Assembly (NCBI GenBank): GCA_964030785.1
Contig: OZ034970.1
Span: forward strand, 34,264,443 to 34,328,442
From: Siderastrea siderea
Lineage: Eukaryota > Cnidaria > Anthozoa > Scleractinia > Rhizangiidae
DNA length: 64,000 nucleotides
Direction of reading: 5' to 3'
In this document: positions 11,259-20,566 of the stretch, piece by piece
How positions within the stretch are numbered: position 1 is the stretch's first letter
Layout of the letters: each line of letters opens with the position of its first letter
The notes under the pieces: generated by a model
Database searches by the model: none
What the model was told of the DNA's origin: nothing
What the model saw: the letters and a program-made list of their open reading frames with translations, nothing else
Position numbers and translations under genes: made by a program

Positions 11259-11738
11259 TTGGGCCTAGCTACAAAAAACCGAATTTTTTTCGGGATTTTT
11301 AGAAAACTGTAAGATTTTAGAGATTTGGAGGGATTTTTAGAGGTTTTGGTGAATATTTTCAAGGTTTTTTGTTTATTTGTCACAAAAAAGCTTGAAACTT
11401 AGAAATGTTTCGCCACAAGCGATTCAGGTGACGAAACTTTTTGATGCCCCCTTGATGCCCCCTCACTGTATCGGTCGGCGGTTTTACCCATAATCCAGCA
11501 TTCCTTGCTGTCCGTGAGTTCAAAATGGTGGGCTCAGCAAAGCTTGTTGGTTTGGCTTATGTGGGCGCTAGCAGAAAGCCCACCAAAGCCATGGAATTTT
11601 CACCACATCATGGGATTTTAGAGATTTTTAGGAGTTTTTATGGGATTTTTAGAGGTGAAACCGGAGATTTTTAGATCATTTTGGAGAAATTCCGGAAAAA
11701 TTTTTAGGCCATTTTTCCGGATTTTTGTAGCTAGGCCT
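11259..11738. mobile_element. MITE with GGCCTAGCTACAAAAA termini
   Basis: The left end reads GGGCCTAGCTACAAAAAACC and the right end is its near complement, GGATTTTTGTAGCTAGGCCT. AGGACGAC flanks it on both sides (11,251-11,258 and 11,739-11,746), an 8-bp duplication of the size made by hAT-type transposases. The interior is rich in GGGATTTTTAGA words. No coding capacity. Confidence 0.75.
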
Positions 11739-13367
11739 AGGACGACGACGACTCGACTCCTTTGAACGGCCAGTTTTCGCGCCAAAACTGGGGAGTGGCG
11801 TGCACGTGACTCGCAACATATGTCTCATATTACATTTGCTTCTTTTATCGCTTTCGCAATCGACTCATGTTGAACGTTCAACCGCAAGTCACATTTCAAT
11901 GTACATGTGCCTAGTATAACTTGTAATTGGCAATTCTATCCCCAGGGGTGCCAATGGACTACTCTGATTGGTCTTCGCTCAGAGACCCACATGGGTCGCT
12001 AAAAATGGTGTTAATCAAGTATGAAAAGTCCCTCGTCTGGCGGGCCATATGAAAAAAGACGAAGGTCATTTTTGGTAGTTTACATTCTGTTGACTCTATT
12101 CACCCCCACCTGCCAGCCGATAGCATGTGAGACTCGGAGCGCACGAGAGCCACATTGGTCAGCACCATCTGCCTCTATATACACCGGCGCAATTACGTCT
12201 CGCAACATGATTACGACACAACATTTGGAATTCTTGTTTAGCCTATGAAAACGGAAGTATTTTTTCAGCTGTCACTTTCTCTCCGCCCGCAAAATAAATA
12301 AATAAATAGTCGTAAAAGGCGTCTCCTCTCCCAGGCTAAGCCCTGTTTAGCCTAAAGCAAAGACCCGCGTAGGGTCGCAAAAACTTCATGTTAAAAGGTA
12401 CACGTAGACTGGTACAGGAGTCAATTGTCCTTGGTTAGGGATCAGTGTGTGTGTAGTTGAAACCTGGGCGCGCAAAAACAACATGGAGTAGAGCAGAAAT
12501 AACTAGCAGACTGGGGATCGCTGGTGAAATATCGCCCCCTCCCCCCTCTCGAAAACCACACACAAAAAACGTTGTAAGTCCATTGTTTAATGATGTTATA
12601 GTAAATCAGAGTAAAACTGACAAACATTTAAACAGTAGATAGAAAACTATTCACTGTGGATTTCATGGGTCCGGCTACGAAAATCTTACTTATGTAAAAC
12701 CACCTACTCGTAGGCATCAGTAACTTTACGCAAACTCGACTGGAAAGAATGGAACTTCCTAAAAATTCAGAATATATATGGTCATCTACTGCGCTATTTT
12801 ACCTCAGCTAGTTTTGTTCAATCTTTTCTCACTATACGAGAGCTAATTCTACCGAGGACGACAACTGGATTTTCACGGGGACAGTCTGGCTAAGTGTCTT
12901 GTTTTTTGTATATAATATTATAATATAACATATTCTGCCCTTCTTCCTGAAAATCTCGGCATCGCTGGAAATCGGGGACATTGGAGCCAGCGCTTTTTTG
13001 GGCGTCCTACATAGAGGGCTTTTGTAAATGGTGCATACCGCTGATCCAAGCGACATAGTTTGGGCTCACATTTAAGGATGGCACACGATGCAATGAGTCG
13101 CTTACAAAACCACGTTTTGTCCCATATAAACACCACTGACCAAAATAAATCTCGTGAAGCCGAGAAGCCTGTTTGGAGCAGACAGCAGATTTTTGGACTT
13201 TACAGGGACTTGCAGATGTGTCACCGAATGCTATTTTTTCGTGGTTTTCAAGTGCAAAAAGTTAACATCAAAATAAATCGGATGGAGCTGAAAAACGTAA
13301 GGTTAGTTTGTTCAGTGCATAGTTTTACCGAAACCACTTGAACAATTTTTCGACTCCATTGAGTTAA
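11739..13367. other. No recognisable gene
   Basis: Short open frames only. Two similar GACCC-hairpin words (near 11,990 and 12,362) may be the edges of another small element, but I could not delimit it. Confidence 0.4.
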
Positions 13368-13607
13368 CAGGGGACGTTCCATTTTTTATCCGAACCCCCC
13401 TAAGGATGGCCAGTTTCTGCACAAGGGGGGTCGGATTATTAAATCAAAGGAGCCGCCAAAAAATGAACCCCTCTGAAATTTTTGCAAAGTTGCCGCCGAA
13501 AAGTCAACCCTTCGGATTTTTTTCTTCAAAGGGTGCCGCCAAAAATCTGAGGGGTGGGAATCCTGCCATCTTTGGGGGGGGGCGGATAAAAAATGGAACG
13601 ACCCCAG
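13368..13607. mobile_element. Short MITE with CAGGGG-type termini
   Basis: The left end CAGGGGACGTTCCATTTTTT and the right end AAAAAATGGAACGACCCCAG are inverted copies over about 25 bp. Between them are G-run-rich repeats (GGGGGGTCGG, GGGGGGGGGCGG). CAGGG ends are common in hAT-type MITEs; no clear 8-bp duplication is visible, so the class is a guess. Confidence 0.65.
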
Positions 13608-13771
13608 GTAATCGCTGTTTATAAACTATGAGTTCACATTAAACTATCAGGTGAATATTTTTGGTAACACTACAAGAGAGCATACTCGCAAGCCAACAGA
13701 AAACTTAGCCATTTCACTTCAATGCTATTCCAGATAGCATTGTTCAATGTTTAGTACATCATTAAGCAATA

Positions 13772-13930
13772 AGACACTTGCACGATGGTGTCATTTGACT
13801 ACAACTACCAGAATTCATTTCATGTTTCCTTTGTTTTTAAAATTTGTAATCCCATTGAGGTTTAAGTAGCGCTTCGCCTAAAATGGAAAGTGAAAACAAT
13901 AGGCTTGCGGCACTGCGAACCGTTGCGATA
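13772..13930 (+). repeat. Left terminal inverted repeat of element 1
   Basis: Pairs with 20,095-20,252 in reverse orientation. Best-conserved blocks are GACACTTGCA, ACTACAACTACCAGAAT and the segment around GCTTCGCCTAA. Confidence 0.75.
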
Positions 13931-15725
13931 AGTGCTTGTTGAATTAGTACGCAAATTAAATTTTTTATTGGTCAAAGAAACATTAGCGCAAAATTCAAAC
14001 AGACTTTCTCAGAAAAGTGATCTTAATAGTAAGATTGCCGAGCCGAATTTAACACGATATACATTTTGAGGCAACAAGTAATACAGCGTAATTTCAGCGA
14101 AATTGTATCTGAGGAAAGTTACATTTTTGAATACATATTTTTGTATGTTTGAAATATCTGTTTTTTTCCCTATTCACGATGACAGAAATATCACTTTCAT
14201 GCAGGACCATTAGTCTAAAGTGTTCACGGTATATCCGACACCCAATCACACGCGATTCCTCCTATGCAAAACAAATGAGCAACAAAATGAAAAATAAAAA
14301 TACAATGTTTTTGCTGACTATTTGCATTTATATGCACAAATGTTTGTTGTTCATTTTATGATATACAATCACAAACTGTAAATGTTCATCAAAAATCTTC
14401 AAAAAATCAGAAATACCGTTGGCTGCATCAAAAAAATAATCACCTCCCACTGTATCTTTGAGAAGATATAAGTCCTCTTCAAGTTTATCCACGTTAACCG
14501 TGGGAAGAATACTGGCGGCACTTCCTCATAAAGCTTCCCTGTGTCACCTAAATGTAAATGTTTTCAGTGTAGCAAGTTTCAGCTACTCGATTTCCAAAGA
14601 AACATAACAATGACCAAGAAATGTCAAATAGCAATGTCATATATTTACATTTCTATGGTCATAGAATTCATTATTTACAAATCTGAAAACAAGAAAATGG
14701 GTTCTTTGTCTTCTCTACTCAGCTTACTGAATTACATCCAAAACAAACAAACTTATGAAACTTCAAGTAAGCATGTCAAGAATGACTGCCGTGTTTACAT
14801 ATGCATGCCACATAATGCATGCAGGTGGCAGGAAATTTTCACCCTTTCTGAAAGGACTTATTAAAATCAACCGTTCGGGAATTTTTTTTTTTTGCAATAA
14901 AATAAGTGCAAAATCACATTTTACAGGAAAACAACTTCAGTTCTGTAACAACATAATACGCTGTAAAACCTCCCAGGCTATGTAATGTATAACACTACAT
15001 ACAACTGAACCAGTTCTTTAAAAAACCACACAGTGGCTAGTGCAATAACACGCTATCTGACCTGCTGTTTCATGTACAACTACAATTTGGAAACTCCACA
15101 AAACCTTATTCACTGATGTTTTTTTCCTTAAAAAAACAACTCACATATATCTTGTGCTTGTTTGCACAACTATTACAGTGGTCAAACTTGTGATAGGTGC
15201 ACATTACCCACCTTTTGTCACATATAACTATGTTTATAAATGTTAATAAAGATAATAGAAATAAAAGTGAAATTCTCACATTTTCAAAAATCAAAATTAT
15301 ATCTGGTTGTTCAAAATCCCCCCCAAAAGATACACTGTGTACTGTATGTACTATGTCACCCCGGACACCGGTTTTGCCAGCTCTAGATACATTTTGTCAA
15401 ATTTTTTGCATTCCATACCAAATTCATGCCATAAACTTTTACTGCTCCTTAAGTGGAACCCAGAATTAGGATTGGATCTTCAAGTTTGACCGCTGTTAGT
15501 AGGCATACAAGTCATGTTTGCATCGAAGTCATGTAACCAGTACTCTTGAACATTTCTAAGTAACTAATTAGTGTCAAAAGAGGGTACAGACTGTATTTGT
15601 TCACAAGTAACTAATTGTAGTCAGAGAGCAAATTGACAGACCAAAACCATAGCTTTGGATTAGCATTCGATTAATCCAAGAGGAAAATGCCTTTGCCTCA
15701 CTAGTGCTTGCCCTGATAAGGATCA
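13931..15725. other. Non-coding interior of element 1
   Basis: AT-rich, no convincing exon. It lies downstream of the minus-strand peptidase-like gene and could hold its 3' UTR. Confidence 0.4.
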
Positions 15726-16521
15726 CTTCGAGCAATCAATGCCCCATTGTGGCCATGGATGTGAGAGTCAATAGGCATTACACATAGTGTCATAAGAGTC
15801 CACAATAATCAACACTGTCTTGTTATTGACCACTAAAATGTGGAATGCCTGTTTCTGTTGGGTTCACACCAAGCAAATTGTACTCATGTAGAATACCACC
15901 AACATGACAGTGTTCACCAGGTGCAGTAATCACATCTTCCACAGCAACATCAATCCCCTCACCTCCAAACAACGCGTCGTGCATGCCGTTCCCTGTCCTG
16001 ATTGCTTCTGTTATAGCTGTTTCCCACTGCCTGTTAAGGGGTTGTGCAACAGCAGGTGCTGTCAAATTGGACTGATGATAAATGAAGCCAAAGCTAAGTG
16101 CAATAAATGCGCAAGCATTGCTGCCATTTCTGCCGTCAATGGTTGACTGACTGACATTCCATGGGAACAACCACAGTGTTATGCCACATCCAACATCAGT
16201 GCCATCCACAGAAGAAGATGTACTCACAGGTGTTAAGACAGGTATCAATGCTGCGGCTGCTGCAGTAGAACTCGCACATGTTGACACTGTAGGTGCTGCA
16301 ATAGAACACACAGTTATTGAATTTGTACATGTAGGTGCTGCAGTGGAACATGCAGGTATTGAAGTTGTAGGTGTTGCAGTATAACACACAGGTACTTAAG
16401 TTGTAGGTGTTGCAGCAGAACACACAGGTACTGAAGTTGTAGGTGTTGCGGAAGAACTCCTAGGTATGGATGTAGGGGCTGCAGTAGACACAGCAGATGC
16501 TGCAGAGGATGATGAAGGCAC
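15726..16521 (-). pseudogene. C76-like cysteine-peptidase-domain exon, broken
   Basis: The frame read from 16,389 to 15,823 begins with Thr/Pro/Ala/Ser/Cys-rich repeats of about ten residues (TPTTSIPACSTAAPTCTNS). It then enters a folded-looking domain: WNVSQSTIDGRNGSNACAF, QWETAITEAIRTGNGMHDAL and GGILHEYNLLG. GSNAC is a plausible Cys nucleophile with its preceding polar residue. Past the stop at 15,823, in another frame (15,737-15,772), is IDSHIHGHNGALIA. This is the Asp-x-His pair expected for herpesvirus-tegument-type (C76-like) peptidases, so a frameshift lies between the halves. Upstream, TAA near 16,395 replaces the TCA present in a neighbouring repeat copy. The exon is also split by a MITE. 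The family call is an inference from motifs. Confidence 0.55.
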
Positions 16522-17821
16522 ATCCTCAGAGACCCAGGGGCAGCTAGTCGGGACGACGGGATTTTCATGGGCGAAAGTTTACAACAAGAGCGGGAGAGCC
16601 CCTGGGCTCTTACTCTTACCGAACGAGTTCCAGAAGCGTTTGAAATCCTACATTCTTATTGGCCAGAAAAAATCAGCGAAGAGGAACAGCCGGGCGACTC
16701 TCATGTCTTCTTACACGAGGTTGTTTTCCTCATCAATCGCCGTAGTAGCGTGGCCCGTTCAACGGGAACATTTTGAGGAGAGCTTCAGAAAAAAAAATTA
16801 ATACTAAATAAATAAACGAAGTCGAAGAAATCGCAAACTATAACGTGGCCGGAAGAAAACAAACACTCAGCGGGATTTTTCACGAAGGACTTATCGAAGG
16901 TATCGTAAATTTTTAGAGCTAACGACTCCCCTTTCTCAAGTGTTGCATGAGGCTAATAGCTACTCGAGTAAACGATGTTACTAATTATTTCTCCTTGTTC
17001 GTTGAACTACGTCTGAACCTTTCCACGGGAATCTCCAATGCACGGGCCACGCAACTATGTCGATCGAGCGTGGGAACCACAGTTAACCAAAGCGTAATAT
17101 GAGTGTTTGTATGGAGCTGAAATTCGATCGAAAATAATAGGCAGTCTTCCGCTGAAAATGCATTAAAATGGAAATACAGCTTGAAAAACATTACCTGCTG
17201 TGTGCTTGCTGAGTTTTTATTGCTTTTCCGAGCTTCTGGAGGCCGATCTGGGCGATTTTCTGCTTAACGGTCGATGCCACGTACTAGAGAGAACCAGTTC
17301 TTTCTAGCACGTGACATGACACACTCGATCAACATAGTTGCGTGGCCCGTGCATCAGAGATGGAAAGTTTCAGACGAAGATCAACGAAGAAGGAGAAATA
17401 GTTACATTGGAGAAAGGGGAAGTCGCTAGCTCTACCTTCGATAAGTCCGCCGTGAAAAATTCCCTGTGAGTGTTTGTTTTCTTGCGGCCACATTATAGTT
17501 TGCGATTTCCTTGACTTCGTTTATTTATTGTTATTTTTTTCTGAAGCTCTCCTCAAAAATGCTCCCGTTGAACGGGCCAGGCTACTACGGCGATTGATGA
17601 GGAAAACAACCTTGTGTAAGAAGACATGAGAGTCACCCGGCTGTTCCTCTTCGCTGATTGGCCAGAAAAAATTTTTCTGGCCAATCAGAAGGCGGGATTT
17701 CAAACGCTTCTGGAACTCGTTCGGTAAGAGTAAGTGCCCAGGGGCTCTCCCGCTCTTGTTGTAAACTTTCGCCCATGAAAATCCCGTCGTTCCGACTAGC
17801 TGCCCCTGGGTCTCCGAGGAT
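16522..17821. mobile_element. Mutator-type MITE with long inverted repeats
   Basis: Termini ATCCTCAGAGACCCAGGGGC and its complement bound about 1300 bp. The two arms of roughly 480 bp pair almost throughout (GCAGCTAGTCGGGACGACGG at left, its complement at right). GATGAAGGCAC (11 bp) is duplicated at 16,511-16,521 and 17,822-17,832. Long arms with a 9-11-bp duplication are typical of Mutator-like elements. It sits inside a Ser/Ala-rich coding stretch of the element 1 gene, whose frame resumes on the other side. Confidence 0.85.
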
Positions 17822-17853
17822 GATGAAGGCACTGCTGGTGCTGAATTTCCTTA
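17822..17853 (-). pseudogene. 5' part of the interrupted peptidase-gene exon
   Basis: A minus-strand acceptor (CCTTGTTTACCTAAG) is followed by codons for NSAPAVPSS, which continue beyond the MITE as Ser/Ala-rich sequence and then the Thr/Pro repeats. The exon starts two bases into a codon. Exon 19,525-19,701 ends in phase 0, so at least one more exon is missing between them. Confidence 0.5.
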
Positions 17854-17976
17854 GGTAAACAAGGAAAACAAGTAATTAGAACCCACATGCAAATACCAAT
17901 GGTTGTAGATAAAGAAATAGGAGAAAACCAGTGGTTAAACAAGCACATTGATAACAGTAGAGTAACTACCTTGCTC

Positions 17977-18010
<34 letters not shown>

Positions 18011-18545
18011 TAATAATAATAATAATAAAAATAATGATGATAATAATATTTGGGCTCTAGGAGCACTTAAACAGAGTCTCAGTGCTCCTACAATTATGCA
18101 GATGAAAAGAAATCTAACTAATACTAATTACACTAAAAAGCTAGAAACTAACGTAACAATAATAATGATTAATTCTTGAAAAGTTAGGTTTTTAAACTCG
18201 TTTTGAAAGGGGCTACAGATGCAGGGTTCTTAATCTCACTAGGCAGTTTATTCCACAACGTAGGAGCTGCAACTGAAACTTAAGGCTCGTTCTCCAATCA
18301 ATTTTGTTCTGCATTTGGGAACTACAAGTAGATTAGAGATTTCAGAGCATAAACAGCGGGATGGCTCCGATAGCTATGTAGGGGTCAGACCATGAAGCAC
18401 GTAAGTAATGCAAAGAATCTTAAAGGTTATTTGCTTCCTCACAGTAAACCAGTGAAGGTTATTATAAACTGGAGAAATGTGGTCGAATTTCTTGACCTTT
18501 GCTACAAGTGGTGCCGCTGAATTTGAATTTGCTGTAACTTTGCAC
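17977..18545 (-). mobile_element. 5'-truncated LINE ORF2 C-terminus with (ATT)n tail
   Basis: Read on the minus strand, the segment encodes DHISPVYNNLHWFTV, then TFKILCITYVLHGLTP, and further on, after frameshifts, SVAAPTLWNKLPSEIKN. These are hallmark blocks of the extreme C-terminus of LINE reverse transcriptases in the CR1/L2/jockey-like range. A 3' UTR of about 100 bp (GTGCTCCTAGAGCCCAAATA) leads into about 24 ATT triplets, which on the plus strand appear as (AAT)n at 17,977-18,048. The 5' end is truncated. Confidence 0.8.
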
Positions 18546-18704
18546 AAGACATGTTTAGAAGCATTTACCAAAATAAATGTTTCAAAAGTGCTAGCTCTCT
18601 CCTCTGTAGAAGCCTCCTACAATCATGCTTTTACTGTACTGCACATGTTGGAAAAAATGTATGGAGGCTGGGTAGATGAAAAAGAGTAAAGTGTGAGGGG
18701 AACA

Positions 18705-19135
18705 CTGGGAAGGAGAGTAATCCTTTCCTCTTAACAGTATAGCCACGCAAGTTCCCTCTTATATCCAGACTGGAGAGTAATCATTTCCTCTTAAGAGTAT
18801 AGTCACGCATTAAGTTCCCTCTCACATCCAGACTTTGAGAGTAATTTCCTCTTAAGAGTATAGTCACACATTTTGTCAAGTTCCCTCTCACATCCAGACA
18901 GGAGAGTAATCATTTCCTCTTGAGAGTATAGTCATGCAAGCTCCCTCTCACATCCAGACTGGAGAGTAATTTCCTCTTAAGAGTATAGTCATGCAAGTTC
19001 CCTCTCACATCCAGACAGGAGAGTAATTTCCTCTTAGGAGTATTGTCACACAAGTCCCCTCTCACATCCAAAGTGGAGAGTAAACATTTCCTCTTTAAGA
19101 GTGTAGTCACGCAAGTTCCCTCTCACTTCCAGCAG
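18705..19135 (-). repeat. Minisatellite, 57-66-bp unit
   Basis: About seven copies of a unit with GAGAGTAATTTCCTCTTAAG and AGTTCCCTCTCACATCCAGA. Spacing between copies is 66, 60, 57, 57 and 61 bp. On the minus strand it translates as LLSSLDVRGSLHDYTLKRK-like repeats, but it lies in an intron position between exons of the element 1 gene. Confidence 0.85.
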
Positions 19136-19524
19136 GAAAAATGAGAAATGGGCTTTTTGGTAGTGTGGCAAATGACCAGAAAGAAATTAGCATATTTATT
19201 TTTCTTAATGTCAGGCGTATGGACTTTTACTTATGCTTATGTCACCATGTTCTTTATAATTATTTGTGGTCAATAATACAAAATAAATGAAAAAAATGTA
19301 GGTCACATTTTATCACTGATTTATAACATGTTCCTGTTGGAGACTCTGCGGAGGAGAGAGCAGTGCTTGTGAAAAAACCACACCTGCATGACAAGCACAA
19401 ACATGTTCTTCAAATAATGGAAACAACACTGCCAACGGCCATGTAATACTAAAAGGTTACAGTACGAATTTCGAAGAGGCAAGCAAGCTTATTTAGAAAT
19501 GCATAAATTATGGCTCATACTTAC

Positions 19525-19701
19525 CTCTAACTTATGGTATTTCACTTCAACTTCTAGCCTAGAGAGGCAAGAGACACAAAATTTTCCTTTTCCTCCCCTT
19601 GTTCTTTGGGTCTTGGGTGGCAAGATTGAAGATGCTTGCTTCTTTGCAGGTGCGCTGTCGCAGTTGTTGCGTGCTGACTTGACCATGTTTCCACTCATCA
19701 T
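19525..19701 (-). CDS. First coding exon of the element 1 gene
   Basis: ATG at 19,701 opens 59 codons that stop exactly at a strong donor (TTAGAG/GTAAGT). The peptide is basic, with MVKSARNNCDSAPAKKQ and a Cys-x2-Cys in KFCVSCLSRLEVEVKY. I chose 19,701 because ATG codons are doubled there and the upstream frame does not look coding. It lies about 550 bp inside the right end of the element, the usual place for a transposon gene start. No family recognised. The downstream exons carry the peptidase-like domain, but the direct splice partner was not found. Confidence 0.55.
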
Positions 19702-20094
19702 GATGAGGACAATAACAAACGGCTTTTAAGGGCTTGGAGAACAATACCAGAGCACCGAATCCCGATAATAAAAACTTTTTATACTCTTTCATATCATATA
19801 CAAACTTATTTACCATTTATCTACAAATATAAGCATGCACAGCGACTTGAAAAGATGAAACTACAGCTGAAATACTGACAAATGCATAAAATCAATATGA
19901 AAATCAAGACACAGCCTTGCAACTTTCTTTGCTCACATACAATTTCCCGATAACCTGCGAAAAAATAGATCAGCACGCAATTTTTCCATATTTGGAGGTT
20001 ACGAGCGTGCAATCGACAAATTTCGTAGAAAATATGAAAGAAAGTAATTTTAACTAATCAAATTGTTGCATTTTAATTGAATGAGCCAATTATG

Positions 20095-20252
20095 ATGCGT
20101 GCGACATTCTTTGCATTCCGATGCCGATTTCTCTTTCCGTCTTAGGCGAAGCACTACTTAAACAACAATTAATAGCACTAATTTACACAAGAAAGGAACA
20201 AACTGAAGGATTCTGGTAGTTGTAGTGAAATGACGCCATCATGCAAGTGTCC
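20095..20252 (-). repeat. Right terminal inverted repeat of element 1
   Basis: Reverse partner of 13,772-13,930. It ends ATGCAAGTGTCC, followed by the TA duplication. Confidence 0.75.
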
Positions 20253-20262
20253 TATCCACATT

Positions 20263-20432
20263 GTCTCCTGTATTAGCTTGTTCCAGGCCTCAGTTAGTTA
20301 AGGCAAGCAAAAAATGAAAAGTGAGTGTGGTTTTCTCCCAAGTCCTTGCCCGTCTTTTCTTTCACTCGCTTTTCTTTTTGCCCGTCACAACCAATTGAGA
20401 GCCTGAAACAAGCTAGTACAGGAGACATGTAT
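20263..20432. mobile_element. Foldback MITE with 30-bp arms
   Basis: TGTCTCCTGTATTAGCTTGT on the left pairs with ACAAGCTAGTACAGGAGACA on the right. The interior has repeated CTTTTCTTTC and GCCCGTC words. It lies between element 1 and the last exon of gene A. Confidence 0.65.
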
Positions 20433-20566
20433 CACAGTTCCTTTCAACATACAATGCCCATGTTCAGTGTACAGATGGAAATTCAGCATGAAGTTGTTTA
20501 CTGTGGATGACAGCAACAGTGTTCTCTTCACGTGATAACAGAAACCATGTTCCTTTCATCTGTTCT

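Larger units (their letters stand above)
13772..20252 (-). mobile_element. 6.48-kb TIR DNA element with TA target duplication (element 1)
   Basis: The left end AGACACTTGCACGATGG and the right end, read in reverse as GGACACTTGCATGATGG, open inverted repeats of about 150 bp. Shared blocks are CACTACAACTACCAGAAT (one mismatch in the left copy) and TTTAAGTAG, then GCTTCGCCTAA. TA flanks both ends (13,770-13,771 and 20,253-20,254). The only gene seen inside starts about 550 bp from the right end and runs left: a minus-strand peptidase-like gene, now broken. Secondary insertions inside are a Mutator-type MITE (16,522-17,821), a LINE tail (17,977-18,545) and a short satellite (18,705-19,135). No transposase was recognised, so the superfamily is unknown. 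TA duplications occur in Tc1/mariner, some CACTA and other groups. Confidence 0.75.

Noticed and set aside
15904..16384. Plus-strand open frames opposite the peptidase exon
   Set aside because: Low-complexity antisense of the Thr/Pro/Ala repeat, without motifs.
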